Notes: generated from the sequence alone by a model not told the origin. A DNA stretch of 64,000 nt from Blastocystis hominis (GCF_000151665.1 NW_013171823.1:1-64000); one strand, 5' to 3'. Shown: positions 35,025 to 47,779, numbered from the stretch's first letter. Numbers and translations: made by a program.

Positions 35025-35653
35025 GAAATAGACGCGGAGGAGGCGAGCGGAGCGGTAGGGAAGCTGACGCCGTCGAGTTCGGCGCATTCGTGGGGAGTGG
35101 AGAGGCGTGGTGAGTAGAATGAGGCGTGCGGAGGAGGAAGGAAGAGAAGCGGAGAAGACGAGCGGAGGCGAAGAGGAGAAAAAACGCGAGGCGAGGAGTG
35201 GAGTGTTTGGAGAGAATGCGAAGACGGAGATGGAGGGGAAGGAAAAGAACGTGGGGACGAGTTCCGGTCCTTTGGATGCGGGCAATGCGGGCAATGCGAT
35301 GAAGGGAGAAGAGGCGGGGAAGGCGGGGAAGGCTCCCGATGGAACCGTGCAGAACAAGGCGGGCGGAGCACGAATGGGAACGTTTCGACGCCTGTGGCAT
35401 TTTTAGTCAATTCGTAGCTGGATCTTTTTGAGTGTTTGTTGTGAAATAGCAAAAAGAGCAATTGGATGAATGAATCTGGGAACAAACAAACAAACAAACG
35501 AACAAATGAATGAATGAATAAATGAACGTATAGTTCTCCGATAAATGTGGGAGCAAAAAAGAAAACAAATAGTTCTCCAATAAATGTGGAAACAAACAAA
35601 CAATCTAATAAACTCATTCACTACACAACACACATCCTCCCAACCCTTCCTCT

Positions 35654-36726
35654 TCATCGCTTAAAAGGCAGCGGAATGCCCAGCTCTTCCTCCGTCTCCA
35701 ATCCGATCATCTCCATCACTTCGCGATCCCCTTTGTCCATCCCCTCCGCCATGCTGCCGATCACTTCACGGCATTGGCTTCGCCGCTGTCTCCAGATTTT
35801 CTCAGCACGCGCAATCTCCGATCGAAGATTGGCGAGTTCTGCAGGATCAATCACATCGGCTCTGCGATTCACTCCACAATCCGATCCATTACGACTGCAA
35901 GCTGGCCACACGCTCTTCCATTCGCTTGATATTAGCGGTCATCTCGGCGATTCCCTTCTCCAACTCGGCTTCGCTCAGCGCGGAATCCAGTTCTTTCAGT
36001 TCTACTCTTCAATCATTGCGAGGAACAAACCATTCTTTAACATTCCCACCTCGCTTTGGAGAGACTTTTCCTCTTCTTCCAGAGCGCTTATCTCTTGATC
36101 CATCTTTTGGAACTCGGCTTCATCGATCTCGGGGAATTGGCTTTGATCTGCAAAATACACTTTGCTTTTTCCATATTCCTTCTCGACGATTTTGCCACTA
36201 CAAATGAGCTACACGACTAACATCCACTCTTGAGCTAATTGGGCTAAGATTCGCACAACGTATGCTTTCTTGACTTCCTTGTGCAAATTCTCGAAGATCG
36301 TCAGGGCATTAAAAGGTTTGTTTTGCTCATTGATATACCGTAAAACCACTTCATATCCTTGCTTTTCTGTCAATTCCTTTTTCACACCCTTTTCTAGACA
36401 TAAACATCCCATCATTTCTTGACCTTCCTTTGTTTTCTTGCCTGCACTTTCTAAAGATAACCTAATCTCAATATTACCCACTTTTAGTTGCTGCTGAACT
36501 AGAAACTTTTGTTTTCTTTGGAGATTTCGGAGCGCTCTTCTTTTGGGGAGCAGCGCGCTTTTTCGATGGCTCTTCCGGTTCACTGTCAAAATCTTCCTAC
36601 AATGAAAGAATTTAAAGCAATCCACACGTCCTCTTCATTGTATCCATCCTCTTCAGTATCCTCTTCTACCTGGTTACCTTGACTCGAGTATTCTCCATCT
36701 GTAGATTCATTCTCTTTCTTGGCCAT
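35654..36726 (-). CDS. HOP2: HOP2/PSMC3IP meiotic recombination protein
   Basis: Seven exons, with introns of 29-31 nt, give a protein with an acidic/Lys-rich N-terminal extension (MAKKENESTDGEYSS, then KKRAAPQKKSAPKSPKK). The HOP2 winged helix follows (YEVVLRYINEQNKPFNA, QDGKIVEKEYGKSKVYF), then a coiled coil (LKELDSALSEAELEKGI) and the C-terminal basic/helical part ending LGIPLPFKR. HOP2 pairs with MND1 to promote Dmc1/Rad51 strand exchange in meiosis. Its presence implies a meiotic toolkit in this lineage. The N-terminal extension of about 60 residues is not part of the conserved family. TGTTTGTT occurs at 35595-35602, about 50 nt past the stop. Confidence 0.9.
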
Positions 36727-37281
36727 CGATAATACAAATTGAATTTAGAAAGAGCGGCAAAAATGAACGAATTATTGCCTATTATTGGAAATGTAAAAAT
36801 CAATCACGCATCTTATCATTGAAAAACAGAGAGTGGGAGGATATGCTTGCTCTCTTTAAGAGCATTTTATCTTCAAAAAAGCTAAGCGGTCCTCGTCTTC
36901 AACTAAGCCTAAGCAAACCTCCTCGTATTCTTGAGTATTGCTTTCAATCAAATGTAGCCCAGAGGAAAAGACCGAGAAACCCAGAAAAATCAAAACAAAA
37001 GGAGGAATTAGCAGAGAGCGGAGAAAGTCCTGCCTCGCTAGGTAACTTTTTAAATGTGTGTATAAGATAAAAAGGAAAGGACCCAAAACATCTTGAACTG
37101 GTCGAAACCTCTGCTGGCTTCGTATATCTTCCAACTTCAAACAAGCAATTACCCACAAAGCAAAAGAAGAGCGAAAAAACAAAAAATCAAACAAAGAAGC
37201 CAACTCGATTAGAACGACAGGCAGAATTGGTATTTCATTATATTCTTTGAAATGAATAGGTAGGTTGAAACGCAGAAACGA

Positions 37282-37874
37282 ATGAAAATGGCAACAGAGT
37301 GCAAGTTTTTCAAGAGGGGTCGATGTCACCGGAAAGATTGCGAATTTCTTCATGATGGCCCTCCACCTTTATGTTACAATATTTTAAAGAACGGTGTATG
37401 CACTGAGCGTAGGAAATGGAGTAATCTAACACCCAGCAAATTGTATTTATAGCCACGATCCAAAGAAAGTGGGTTGCATGTTTTTCCACATTACTCACAA
37501 CTGTACAAGAGGAGACAAGTGCAAGTTCAGCCATGAGGCGATCTCTCCTGAAGATCTGGCAGAACTCAAACGAATTTATGACGAAATGGAGTTGGAGAAG
37601 CACTCTGTAGGAGAAGGAAGGTGATTGAACGTAGGTTATGCCAGCTGATGTGGCGCAGGCGATGCTGAAGGAGGAAAAAGCGATGCAAGAAAAGGAATTG
37701 GAACTGGAATCGTTTGAAGGCCTTCCAAGCTTATTGTCAGTGATGGAACAGACAGCACAGGGAGTGAAAGAGGATAGTGAAAAGCAAGAAGAGGAGAAAT
37801 CGATGGAGGTGGAGGTGGAAGAAGATAATGAAAGTGAGAGCAGTAGTTTTGATGAAAATGATCCATTCTTTTAG
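37282..37874 (+). CDS. CCCH zinc-finger protein, ZC3H4/6/8-like
   Basis: Two 28-nt introns (37409-37436, 37607-37634) are removed. Splicing completes three consecutive CCCH fingers: CKFFKRGRCHRKDCEFLH, CYNILKNGVCTEPNCIYSH and CMFFHITHNCTRGDKCKFSH. The second finger exists only after splicing, which supports the intron. A Glu-rich acidic tail follows (EKSMEVEVEEDNESESSS). The arrangement resembles the ZC3H4/6/8 (suppressor-of-sable) group, RNA-binding factors in nuclear RNA surveillance and early termination; this assignment is by finger spacing. About 178 residues, shorter than animal homologs. Confidence 0.8.
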
Positions 37875-37882
37875 TTGTTCAA

Positions 37883-37890
37883 TGTTTGTT
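37883..37890 (+). terminator. TGTTTGTT 3'-end motif of CCCH gene
   Basis: Begins 8 nt after the TAG stop of the zinc-finger gene. Confidence 0.65.
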
Positions 37891-38691
37891 GAAGAGAGGA
37901 GGAATGGATTAAGATTAAGGAGGGAATGTGATAAGGAAAATGCTGCAAATGGATGGGAAAGTGGGTCAAGGTTTTAAATCAAATTACAAAGCAGGAATAA
38001 GATACTAATAATGACAATAATACGTGTAATAAGCGGATGAATGACTACAACGAAAAAGAGAACATTGATGTAATCATCTGCTAGGTTTTGAGAATATGGA
38101 TTCGTAACAATCATTTGAAATTATCGAAATAAAAAAGGCTCATATGGAATATACAACCTATTATGCTATGTTCAACACCCAAGCAGGATGCATACCTTCA
38201 TTTTTCAATAATATTATCCAGGAATGTAAAAGACAGAAATAAAAGGCGAATTCTACGATTTTATACAATAATAACCTGAGAGAATGGCATAGAAAACACA
38301 AAACGACAATAGGAATTTCAAACACAGGAAATTAGTGTATTCTAGAGAAATAAAGAACCATAGGAATCATAAAAATCCAAAAGAGAAAGGAAACTGGTCA
38401 GACAACACTAGTTCCATAATAATACTACAATAATATAAATTAGAATACTCTGTATACACAATAATATACAAATATCTACGGATTATTCTCCTGATGGTAA
38501 TGACAAAGAAATAAGTAATATCTACTATAATGGTATACATAGAAACGTCTCAATCATTCAAAAAAGTCAATTGCTGAAAACATATACCTATTATTCTGTT
38601 AATTATGCAATAAGGTAGTATTCTGAGGATTATGTGCATATTTTAGAAATAAGAGGAATGCGCCAAAATTATAGAATAATCTGAGGTAAAA

Positions 38692-40566
38692 GTGGAAATC
38701 AGTATTTTTTCATTATGGTCAACAATTTTGATTGTATTCATATCCATAAGCCATAATTATATAGATTCTTCAAAACAAGCCAGAGAATCAAGGTATTTAC
38801 TCAATGACTACATTACCATGGAAAAGAAGATAATTTCCATTAATGGAGTCGATTATGAAGTAACCCTATATCAAGGAGATCATTCCAATGAGTATTTGTT
38901 GAGTGAAATGAAAGAGGGTAAAGTAGAAGGTCGTTGCCAATTATTCAATCGAGGAATCTTGAGTCTTGCATGGATGATGAAAAATGGTAAACGAATCGGT
39001 GGAGTGACAGAATATGAAAATGGTAAAGCATTACAAAGAGAAAACTGGAATTCAATCGTTGGAAATGATGGAGATCGAAGAAGAATCGAAAATAGTAAAG
39101 AAGGATTGATAATGACAATTCGAAGTAAGCGTGGAAAAGATAATGATAGTGATGTGGTGATCTATCGAGGTGGATTTGATGAAGAAATGAATCGAAATGG
39201 TTATGGAATCGAATATGATATAGAAAATGATGGTAAAGAAAAGATAGAAGGATATTGGTCAAAAGACAAATTGATTCGAATGATTCGTGAATTTGATGTT
39301 GATAATAACCAAATGATCGAATATGCTGAAAACGATGATGAGAATAGTAATGATGAAATATTGAATCGAATTCCAGTATATATAGGAGGATATAGTATAA
39401 AAAATGGTAAATTTGTACGAAATGGATTGGGATATTTGCTTGATGAAAGCAGTGGAACAGCAATTCGTGAAAGTGAATGGGAACATGGGTTAGAGAAGAA
39501 AGGTGGAATGGATTTGTATGAAGGTTGGTATGTGAAAGGAATGAATGAAAGTATTCGAAGTGTATTAAAGAATGAAAATCCGAATGAAATGAAAACTGAA
39601 CCAATTGTAAATGAGCCTTCCAAACGAATTGAAGTGAATAATAGTTCTGAATTGAATGAAATGGATTTGAAAGTAACAGAATTGGTGATATGTTCGTATA
39701 GTTGTAATGAATTGAATGAATTGAAAATGAACCAATTGGAATGGTTGGAATCAATCGAAATCGGCGATGATTGCTTTGAATCAGTGCAAACATTCAAAAT
39801 CGATGGATTGAATCGATTGAAAAGTTTGAAAATCGGAAACAATTCATTTACTCAGGCAAAGAACAGTACTGGAAATGACAAATCGAAATCATTGCACATA
39901 TTGAATTGTGAATCATTGGAATCGATTCAAATTGGTGAATATAGTTTCAGTGATTTTGGAGGCGACTTTGAATTGAAGAATCTACCACAATTACAATCTA
40001 TTCAAATTGGTACTATGGAAAAAGAATCGTACAACTTCCGTAATAGTTCATTTGTGATTCGAGGTATTGGTATGATATTGTATATTTGAATACATAGATC
40101 TTCCAAATCTACAATCCATAGAATTAGGATATGAAACTTTTGGATATTCCCTAACAACAATAATTGAAAGTATTGAATGAATGTGAATGAAATGATTGAT
40201 ATAGATCTTCCATCATTACAATCCATTACACTCAGTATATGGGCACTTTGGGGAAGACATAATGATAAATCATGTTCCCTGATGATGCGAAGTAAAAAAG
40301 AAATGATTCTAAATTATAGAATGTAGATCTTCCAATTTTTACATCCATCTATTCTCAAGGATATAGTTTCTGTTATCCTCGCGTAGTAACATTGGAAAGT
40401 AGTTCTACTAATTGAATGCTGATAGAATATAGATATTCCTTATCTTCAACACATTGATTTACCTAATTCATTTAAGCTGGTTCAAGACATATCAATTTCA
40501 GGTATTATGTTGTTTCATTTGATTTCTTTCATAGATGTTTCTTCCAATCTCGCGATATTTTTTTAG
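38692..40566 (+). CDS. MORN/LRR protein (paralog C) with single-repeat exons
   Basis: Exon 1 (to 40063) codes for MORN-like repeats (VIYRGGFDEEMNRNGYGIE, IGGYS...GKFVRNGLGYL) and then BspA-type leucine-rich repeats (LESIEIGDDCFESVQ, LESIQIGEYSFSDFGG). Five more exons follow: 40098-40169, 40205-40291, 40327-40398, 40433-40501 and 40535-40566, with phase-1 introns of 33-35 nt. Most begin with LPxLxSI. A TAG at 40564-40566 ends the frame, but the same frame stays open afterwards to 40743 with an acidic tail (IDLADDDDNVFVNESS), suggesting a premature stop. The 5' start is uncertain: ATG at 38818 is available, but a hydrophobic segment upstream (LWSTILIVFISIS) is in frame. TGTTTGTT lies at 40836-40843. 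Confidence 0.65.
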
Positions 40567-40849
40567 TGCGACAAAATTAGTGTCAGTAATGGTTATAATT
40601 ATAGTTCGATAAAACAAGATAAGCCTGATTTCACAAGACCTCCTATCATTGCTGACAATTGTGATGATAATAAACCAACTTTACCTAATGGTATTGATTT
40701 AGCTGATGATGATGATAATGTTTTTGTAAATGAATCTTCTTAGAAATAGGAATAATACGAACTACTTTGAGTGAACATATTCTAGGTATTTTGGTTTTAT
40801 GTATTCTTTGATTATTGTATGTTCCATGCTTACTTTGTTTGTTTAAAAT

Positions 40850-42218
40850 CCCTTGACCATCACTTTTTGGTCATTCCTTTGAGTTCAATTGTCGATTGAT
40901 TTTTTCTATTATCACACTCCAGATTGGTTTTACTAGTATGTTTCTATCGATTGTCCATTTGGTGATATGAAGACAATGGAATATTGATTAAAAAAGAGCT
41001 GAAATATAATATCCAGTTTGTACTATTGTTCAAAATGGTAATCAACTACATATGACACTATTCAATATTCTGAGCGATTGAATACAGACTATTTTGTGAA
41101 TGAATTGGACTGTACTTCATTATCGAAAACACCAATGTGCAATTAGATGGAAAAGAAAAAAGAAATCCTTGTTTCACTTCTATTTGTGCTAAATATATAA
41201 ATATGTTGTTATTACAGTATTACCTGTCCTGTGAGTTTGAATCGTTACTTCATAATTGATAAAGAGATTATTATTCAATTTTACTTTTATAATCATTAAT
41301 ACACTTGCTTTCTTTATTGACAACTCTACTACTATATCACTTCGTGTCAAAATATGGTATATTTGTAGTTTTTTCTTACACCTATTGCAAACTTACAGAA
41401 AAGTAAAGAATATGATCTCCAATATTAATGGAATCACATTCTGTTCTTTCACATTTTTCGCTTATCACTCATAAATTGTAAACACTGCATGATTCTTTTT
41501 CTAACTTTGATTGATGGTCATTTTCACATAATAGATCAAGTATCCAATTTTGTTCGATACAATCACACTTTGTGATGGCCATTTATTCTCACTTTTATTT
41601 CATATGGTTAAATCAACACACGTTTCGTTTGTTCAAGCTCAATCACAGCAATTTGTACCTCCAAAAGTGCACAGCTAGTTATCAGTACAATATCAATCCT
41701 ATGGTTTGCTCTATATAGTTGTTACTTATCAGGCAACTATAAATGAGTTGGCTTGCCAATATTACTCATCACAATATTTTTTTGTGTCTTTTTTAAGAGA
41801 AAATTCTTTTATTCGATATCACTAGTTGTAGTGTTCCTATACACTGTTCAGTAAAACACTATACCATCTGACGTTTCTCGTATATTTGGAAAACAAAGTA
41901 TATATATATATATATATGAAAGTTATCTAGTTTCTTTACACATTACTTTGCATTTTCAATTACTATCATAATACGCTGTTTATTATGTATTTTCTTTTTT
42001 CCCTCTATCTCTGCTCTAATTATCCATAACTACCATATATATACACTCTGCATCAATGTTAAGATATTTCGTGACAGATTGTCGTTTTCCATGGACAGGG
42101 AATGGTTTGGATGAGGATATGGCGTGTACTATCTGTCTCTTACAAACCTTCATTTCTCTCCTTTATTTTGGCTACTCATTCACTCAGAACTGCACATTAT
42201 CACTTTTTTCATTTTCTA
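40850..42218. other. AT-rich intergenic stretch
   Basis: About 1.4 kb with a short (TA)n run near 41900. No coding, RNA or repeat feature is supported beyond that. Confidence 0.5.
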
Positions 42219-45200
42219 ATGTCTTTTAATAATTCCATTAGCTACGAAGAGGAGGTGACTCCTGTAAAATTCAACGCTGTCGCGATTTTACCAAAGCCTG
42301 GAGATAATGTTGCTGTTGCGATAAATGAGATTCCTATGGGGAGTCTGGTTGAATTATTGGATGGAAATATTGTTTCGATATCCCATACAGTATTAGAAGG
42401 ACATCGTTTTGCTGTGAAGAGAATTGAGGAGAATGATGGACTGTATTCATGGGGCATGCAGTTTGGTACTGCCTTGAAGACGATTCAGCCTGGTGAGTAC
42501 ATTATGAATGAACGTGGAAGGAAAGCATTGAGTATATTTCCATTTGTATTCTAATTTATAGAGATTGTTGATCCTTTATTTAATTGGCCAAAAGAAGCGA
42601 ATTTCGACGATCGTATTGTTTCCTACGTTTTGGATGAGGAAAACTTCACGCCTGCTCCTCCTATGGAACTTGTTCCAAATTATCAGAACGAAACCTTCTT
42701 AGGATACTATCGTGACGAACGTCGCGGTGTGGGAACTCGAAACTACGTGGTTGTTTTCTCTGCCTCCTCGCTCTGCAGTACTCCTTCACAGTCCCTGCGA
42801 TCTAGACAGCATCGTCCAGCGCGTAACGCGCGTCTGTGCCCGAGAATACTCTCACCACAAACTCGAGAACGTGGATGGAATCGTCTGCTGCGTTCACACC
42901 GAAGGCTCCAGCGAAACCAAACCGAACAACGACTCCCTCGTTCTCCGCACGCTCAGCGGCCTCCTCGTTCACCCCAACGTCGGCGCCGCCATCGTCGTTT
43001 TCCACCCCTCGTACCGCCAATCGCGTTCTTTTTTCTTCTCTAGAGACTTCGTCGCTCAGACTTCGCTTCTCTCCTCGCTTTCTTCCATGGGGTTCGACGC
43101 CTCCTCCCTCCCCATCTCCTGGATCTCCCTCGAATCCGCACAATCCGACGAAGCCTCGCTCCGCGCCTCCGTTTTGGAGGGAGTTTCGATTGCCGCCAAA
43201 ACCAAGCGATCCCCGCAGCCCCTCGCTTCGCTCTGCGTAGCGCTGCAGTGCGGCGGAAGCGACGCGTTTTCGGGAATAACCGCGAATCCGCTGCAGGGCG
43301 CCATCGCGGAGCACTTGATTCACCGCGGGGGAAGTGCGATTTTAGCGGAAACGGACGAGCTGATGGGCGCGGATGCGTACATTCTGGACAAAGTGCGAAA
43401 CGTGGAAACGGCGAAGGCGTTCATGGCGACGCAGGCGCACTACGAAGCCGTGGCGAACCTGCACGGCGTGAGCGGGCAGGCGAACCCGTCCGGAGGGAAC
43501 TTTTACCGCGGTTTGTACAACATCACGCTGAAAAGCCTGGGCGCGGCGATGAAGAAGACGGAGAACACGCGGCTGGAGGGAGTGCTGCGGTACGCGGAGC
43601 GGATCGGGGAGAAGCCGCGCGGGTATTACTTCATGGACACGCCGGGGAACGACATCGAGAGTGTGACCGGGCAGGTGGCCGGAGGGTGCAATGTGATCAT
43701 GTTTTCCACGGGGAACGGGTCGATCACGAACTTCCCCTTCGTTCCGATATCCTTCGATCGCTCGCTCCCGCGGTTCTGGCGAGAAATCCGCGAGTGAAGG
43801 CTCCTTAACACGCAGACGCTGAAGCTGCTGACGACTTCGAAGCGCTACCACCGCTTAGAGAAGGACCTGGACATCAACGCGGGCCGCTTATTGGAGGGCG
43901 TTCCGCTGGAGGAGCTGGTGCAGGAGTCGGTGGAGCAGGTGCTTCGCGTGGCGGAGGGCCGTCGCACGTTCGGAGAGCGCGCGGAGCACAGCCAGGTGAG
44001 AGAAAGAGCGAAAGGACTGATCGGCAGATTCAGATCTGGAGGAATTGGTACTGCGAGTCGGAGGCGGACGTGGCGCGCTACGCCAACGCGGTCGCTCCGT
44101 CCAGAGTGCCGTTTGCAACGACGTCCATCGAGCTGCGCCCGCTTTACTTCGACGGTCTGCGCTTTGAAAAGGAGATCGGATGGGTCGATTCAACGCGCCA
44201 CGCAAAGGGAGAACAAGTCGCCGCTCGCGCGGGGTTGGTTGTCTTCCCCACGTCGCTCTGCAGCGGACAAATCGCCGCCATCATCGCCGACACGCTGCGC
44301 GACTACAAACGGGGAAACGGGGAAACTCAATATATGAAACTTCTTGATGAATGTGGAGATGAAGAGAGTGGATGATGGATAGGTTTCTCCGGTTTCTCCG
44401 GTTTCTCCGGTTTCCCCATTTCAGAGAAGGGAGAAGTGACGTTTGTGGAGTCGTTGGTGCATACGGAAGGATGTGCAGAGGGCTATGGAGAGTCGGCTTT
44501 GGACGGAATGAAAAACTACGATCGTGTGGCGATGGGCCACATGCTGCATCCCTTCAGCCGCTTTGTGTTTATGGTGGAACACGGCTGCGAGAAGAGCCTG
44601 CTCTCCTACTTCGATCTGCATTTTAGAGAGGACTGCGGAGTGGAAATGGGGAAATTCGGACAGGCGTCGGTGCAGAAGGACGGAGGCATTCACAACACTG
44701 TGAAGAAGGTAGGATTTTTGGAAGTCCATTATTCGAGGCTTTTTCGTGGATCATCGAGACAATGAAGAACCGCAAAATGTTGGAAGTGGTGCCGCACGTT
44801 CCAATAAAAGGCCTGATTTTTGGAGTTCTGACCAATCGGACGTCGATCGATTCGAACTCTGTGAAATTGCTGGCGAACGTGATTCGACAATTGGTGCGGA
44901 ATCAGTGCGTGGTCGTGATTCCAGAAAACGACAAGATTCTTGGAATTCCGGAATTCCGGTCGATTTTGTTTGACTCGGAAGAAGAGCTTCCGAGTTCGAT
45001 TCTGAACGGAGAAATGGTGGAAACGGAGAAACCGGGAGTTCAGATCATGCGAATGGGAAGTCCGTCGGACTATGTGGAGACGATCACTTCCCTGGGAGCG
45101 ACGGGAGCTTCGCTTCTTTTGCTGTTCTCCGACGCTCCGATCGCGCTGTCTGGGCATCCGTTCATTCCAACGGTGCGAATGGGAAGCAAGCCGACGAAGA

Positions 45201-45352
45201 GCGGAATGGTGGACGTGCTGACGACGGAGGGAGAAGAGGCGGTGTATCGAAAGATTGAGAATGTGCTGAGTCGTCGGGAGAAGACGAAGGTGGAAGAGAA
45301 GCGGCTTACGGATTTCCAGATATTGAGAACAATGAATGGATTTTCGTTGTAA
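42219..45352 (+). CDS. Altronate/galactarate dehydratase (UxaA)-like enzyme, about 950 aa
   Basis: Seven introns are inferred: 42532-42561 (30 nt), 42778-42805 (28), 43011-43043 (33), 43741-43815 (75, least certain), 43996-44027 (32), 44368-44424 (57) and 44709-44737 (29). The N-terminus is a SAF-like domain (VAVAINEIPMGSLVE, LEGHRFAVK); then GYYRDERRGVGTRNYVVV, the UxaA family signature, and GNGSITNFPF. A second TEGC-containing part (SLVHTEGCAEGYGESALDG) and another UxaA-type C-terminal region (GATGASLLLLFSD...GHPFIPTVRMGS) make it about twice the bacterial length. Bacterial UxaA dehydrates altronate in hexuronate breakdown; acquisition from bacteria is plausible for a gut protist (inference). 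Exons at 42.7-44.3 kb are markedly GC-rich. The first domain has GSS where many homologs have GCG. Confidence 0.75.
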
Positions 45353-45362
45353 GGACGATGGT

Positions 45363-45370
45363 TGTTTGTT
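45363..45370 (+). terminator. TGTTTGTT 3'-end motif of UxaA-like gene
   Basis: Starts 11 nt after the TAA stop at 45350-45352. Confidence 0.65.
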
Positions 45371-45572
45371 TGAGAATGGTTGTGGAGGAAGGCATTTGCA
45401 CTTTTGGTTTATGGGCTTAGTTAAAGATTTTTATTGGTGACATCTTTTCGAAATAGCTTTGTAGAGTTTTTGATTGTTTCTCTCTTGTAACATGAATTCT
45501 CATTTCAATTATGTATTTAATAAACAAACAAAGGCTTACAATACCTCCTAATACATTGCGGTAACAGGTATT

Positions 45573-47432
45573 CTAATGCTTTGCTTGGGGATTATTAAGA
45601 ATATCTGCAAGACGGCGAGAAATATCTATAAAGAACAATAGGGTCAATGCAAGCAGTACTTGACACCATCAGATAATCTACCCTCCCAAATGAGATATCA
45701 TCATGTGAAGAATAATTAAATCTGATTATATCTAGATTTGGAATGTCTAAATAGTATCAACATTCATCACTTAATAATACTTTCCAATGTCACCTCATAA
45801 GTATAACAGAAACTATATCCTTTAGAATAGAAAAATGATAGATTTGGAAGATCTACAAAACAAATCATAACCAATCAATTCATCATTACTTCGAAGTATC
45901 AATGAACTTGAATAATCATCCTTTCTTCCATAAAGTGCCAGATAACCGAGTTGAATAGATTGTAATGATGGAAGATCTACATTAATCATTTCATTTAAAT
46001 TCATTCAATACTTTCAATTATTGTTGATAAGGAATTATAGAATGCACAATCACCTAATGTAATGGATTGTAGATTTGGAAGATCTATGCATCATTCAAAT
46101 ATTCAATATCATATCCATACCTCGAATTACAAATGAACTATAATAGAAATTGTATGACCAACTTCCAATTGTGCCAATTTGAATAGATTGTAATTGTGGT
46201 AGATTCTTCAATTCAAAGTCGCCTCCAAAATCACTGAAACTCCTTTCACCAATTTGAATCGATTCCAATGATTCACAATTCAATATGTGGAATGATTTCG
46301 ATTTGTCATTTCCATTACTATTCTTTTTCTGAGTAAATGAATTGCTTCCGATTTTGATAGTTTTCAATCGATTCAATCCATCGATTTTGAATGTTTGCAC
46401 TGAGCCAAAACATTCATCGCCGATTTCGATTGATTCCAACCATTCCAATTGGTTCATTTTCAATTCATTCAATTCATTACAACTATACGAACATATCACC
46501 AATTCTGTTACTTGCAAGTCCATTTCATTCAATTCACAACTATTGTTCACTTCAATTCGTTTGGGAGGCACATTTACAATTGGTTCAGTTTTCATTTCAT
46601 TCGGATTTTCATTCTTTAATACACTTCGAATACTTTCATTCATTCCTTTCACATACCAACCTTCATACAATCGAATTCCTCCATCATTTTCTTTGCCATG
46701 TTCCCATTCACTTTCACGAATTGCTGTTCCACTGCTTTCATCAAGCAAATATCCCAATCCATTTCGGACAAATTTGCCATTTTCGATACTATATCCTCCT
46801 ATATAGATAGGAATTCGATTCAATATTTCATCATTTCCATTCTCATCATCGTTTTCAGCATATTCGATCATTTGGTTATTATCAGCGTCAAATTCACGAA
46901 TCACTCGAATCAATTTGTCTTTTGACCAATATCCTTCTATCTTCTCTTTACCATCATTTTCTATATCATATTCGATTCCATAGCCATCTCGATTCATTTC
47001 TTCATCAAATCCACCTCGATAGATCACAATATCATCATTATCATTCTCTTGATCATTATCATTTCCACGCTTACTTCGAATTGTCATGATCAATCCTTCT
47101 TTACTATTTTCGATTCTTCTGCGATCTCCATCATTTCCAAGAACCGAATTCCAGTTTTCTCTTTGTAATGCTTTACCATTTTCATATTCAGTTAATTTAC
47201 CGATTCGTTTACCATTTTTCATCATCCATGCAAGACTCAAGATTCCACGATTGAATAATTGGCAACGACCTTCTACTTTACCCTCTTTCATTTCACTCAA
47301 CAAATACTCATTGGAATGATCTCCTTGATATAGAGTGACTTCATAGTGTACTCCATTAATGGAAATAATCTTCTTTTCCCTGGTAATGTAGTCATTGAGA
47401 AAATAACTCGAGTTTCCACTCTTTGTCAACAA
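45573..47432 (-). CDS. MORN/LRR protein (paralog D) with single-repeat exons
   Basis: Close paralog of 38692-40566: exon 1 (to about 46115) carries the same MORN and LRR blocks (IISINGVHYEVTLYQGD, LESIEIGDECFGSVQ). Downstream exons begin with LPNLQSI, LPSLQSIQ, LPNLSF and IPNLDI. They are separated by phase-1 introns of about 34-38 nt except the last, about 55 nt. The last exon codes for ISRRLADILNNPQAKH and ends with TAG at 45573-45575. No ATG begins the long exon; the conserved segment before IISING suggests a short upstream exon not identified here. TGTTTGTT lies at 45523-45530. It is convergent with the UxaA-like gene, whose 3' end is about 220 bp away. Confidence 0.65.
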
Positions 47433-47758
47433 TTCTATGTTATTATGCTATTTCTATATTAATACTCTCAAACAGGCGGACCATTGCTATACAATGAACA
47501 AATAATCTGTAAGATTGTTATTTGACATTTTATTCACTTTCTTCCCTGTTTCTTTTAGTCATACCTTTTAGCATTTTCTGAGTCATTTCCAATTCTCTTG
47601 GTGTATACCCCAACTCAATTGTGTTTATAAAGGCATCCTTACCTCATTCTCCACATTATGCTCTTCTTTCTATGTGATTCTCTCCTAACATCAGAGTCCT
47701 ATCCTTCTATCCTAAAAACGAATCTCGTCTCACCCAATTAACCTCCAACACATTATTT

Positions 47759-47766
47759 AACAAACA
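47759..47766 (-). terminator. TGTTTGTT 3'-end motif of ALG12
   Basis: Starts about 14 nt past the TAA of ALG12 on the minus strand. Confidence 0.65.
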
Positions 47767-47779
47767 AAATATCCCCATA

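Noticed and set aside
38945-39842. Long antisense frames over the MORN/LRR genes (also 46342-46925, 55017-55392)
   Set aside because: They mirror the LRR-coding exons, start and stop without relation to splice sites, and have skewed Phe/Ser/His composition typical of shadows.
41895-41925. (TA)n run as an origin or promoter
   Set aside because: Simple repeat in AT-rich DNA with no supporting context.
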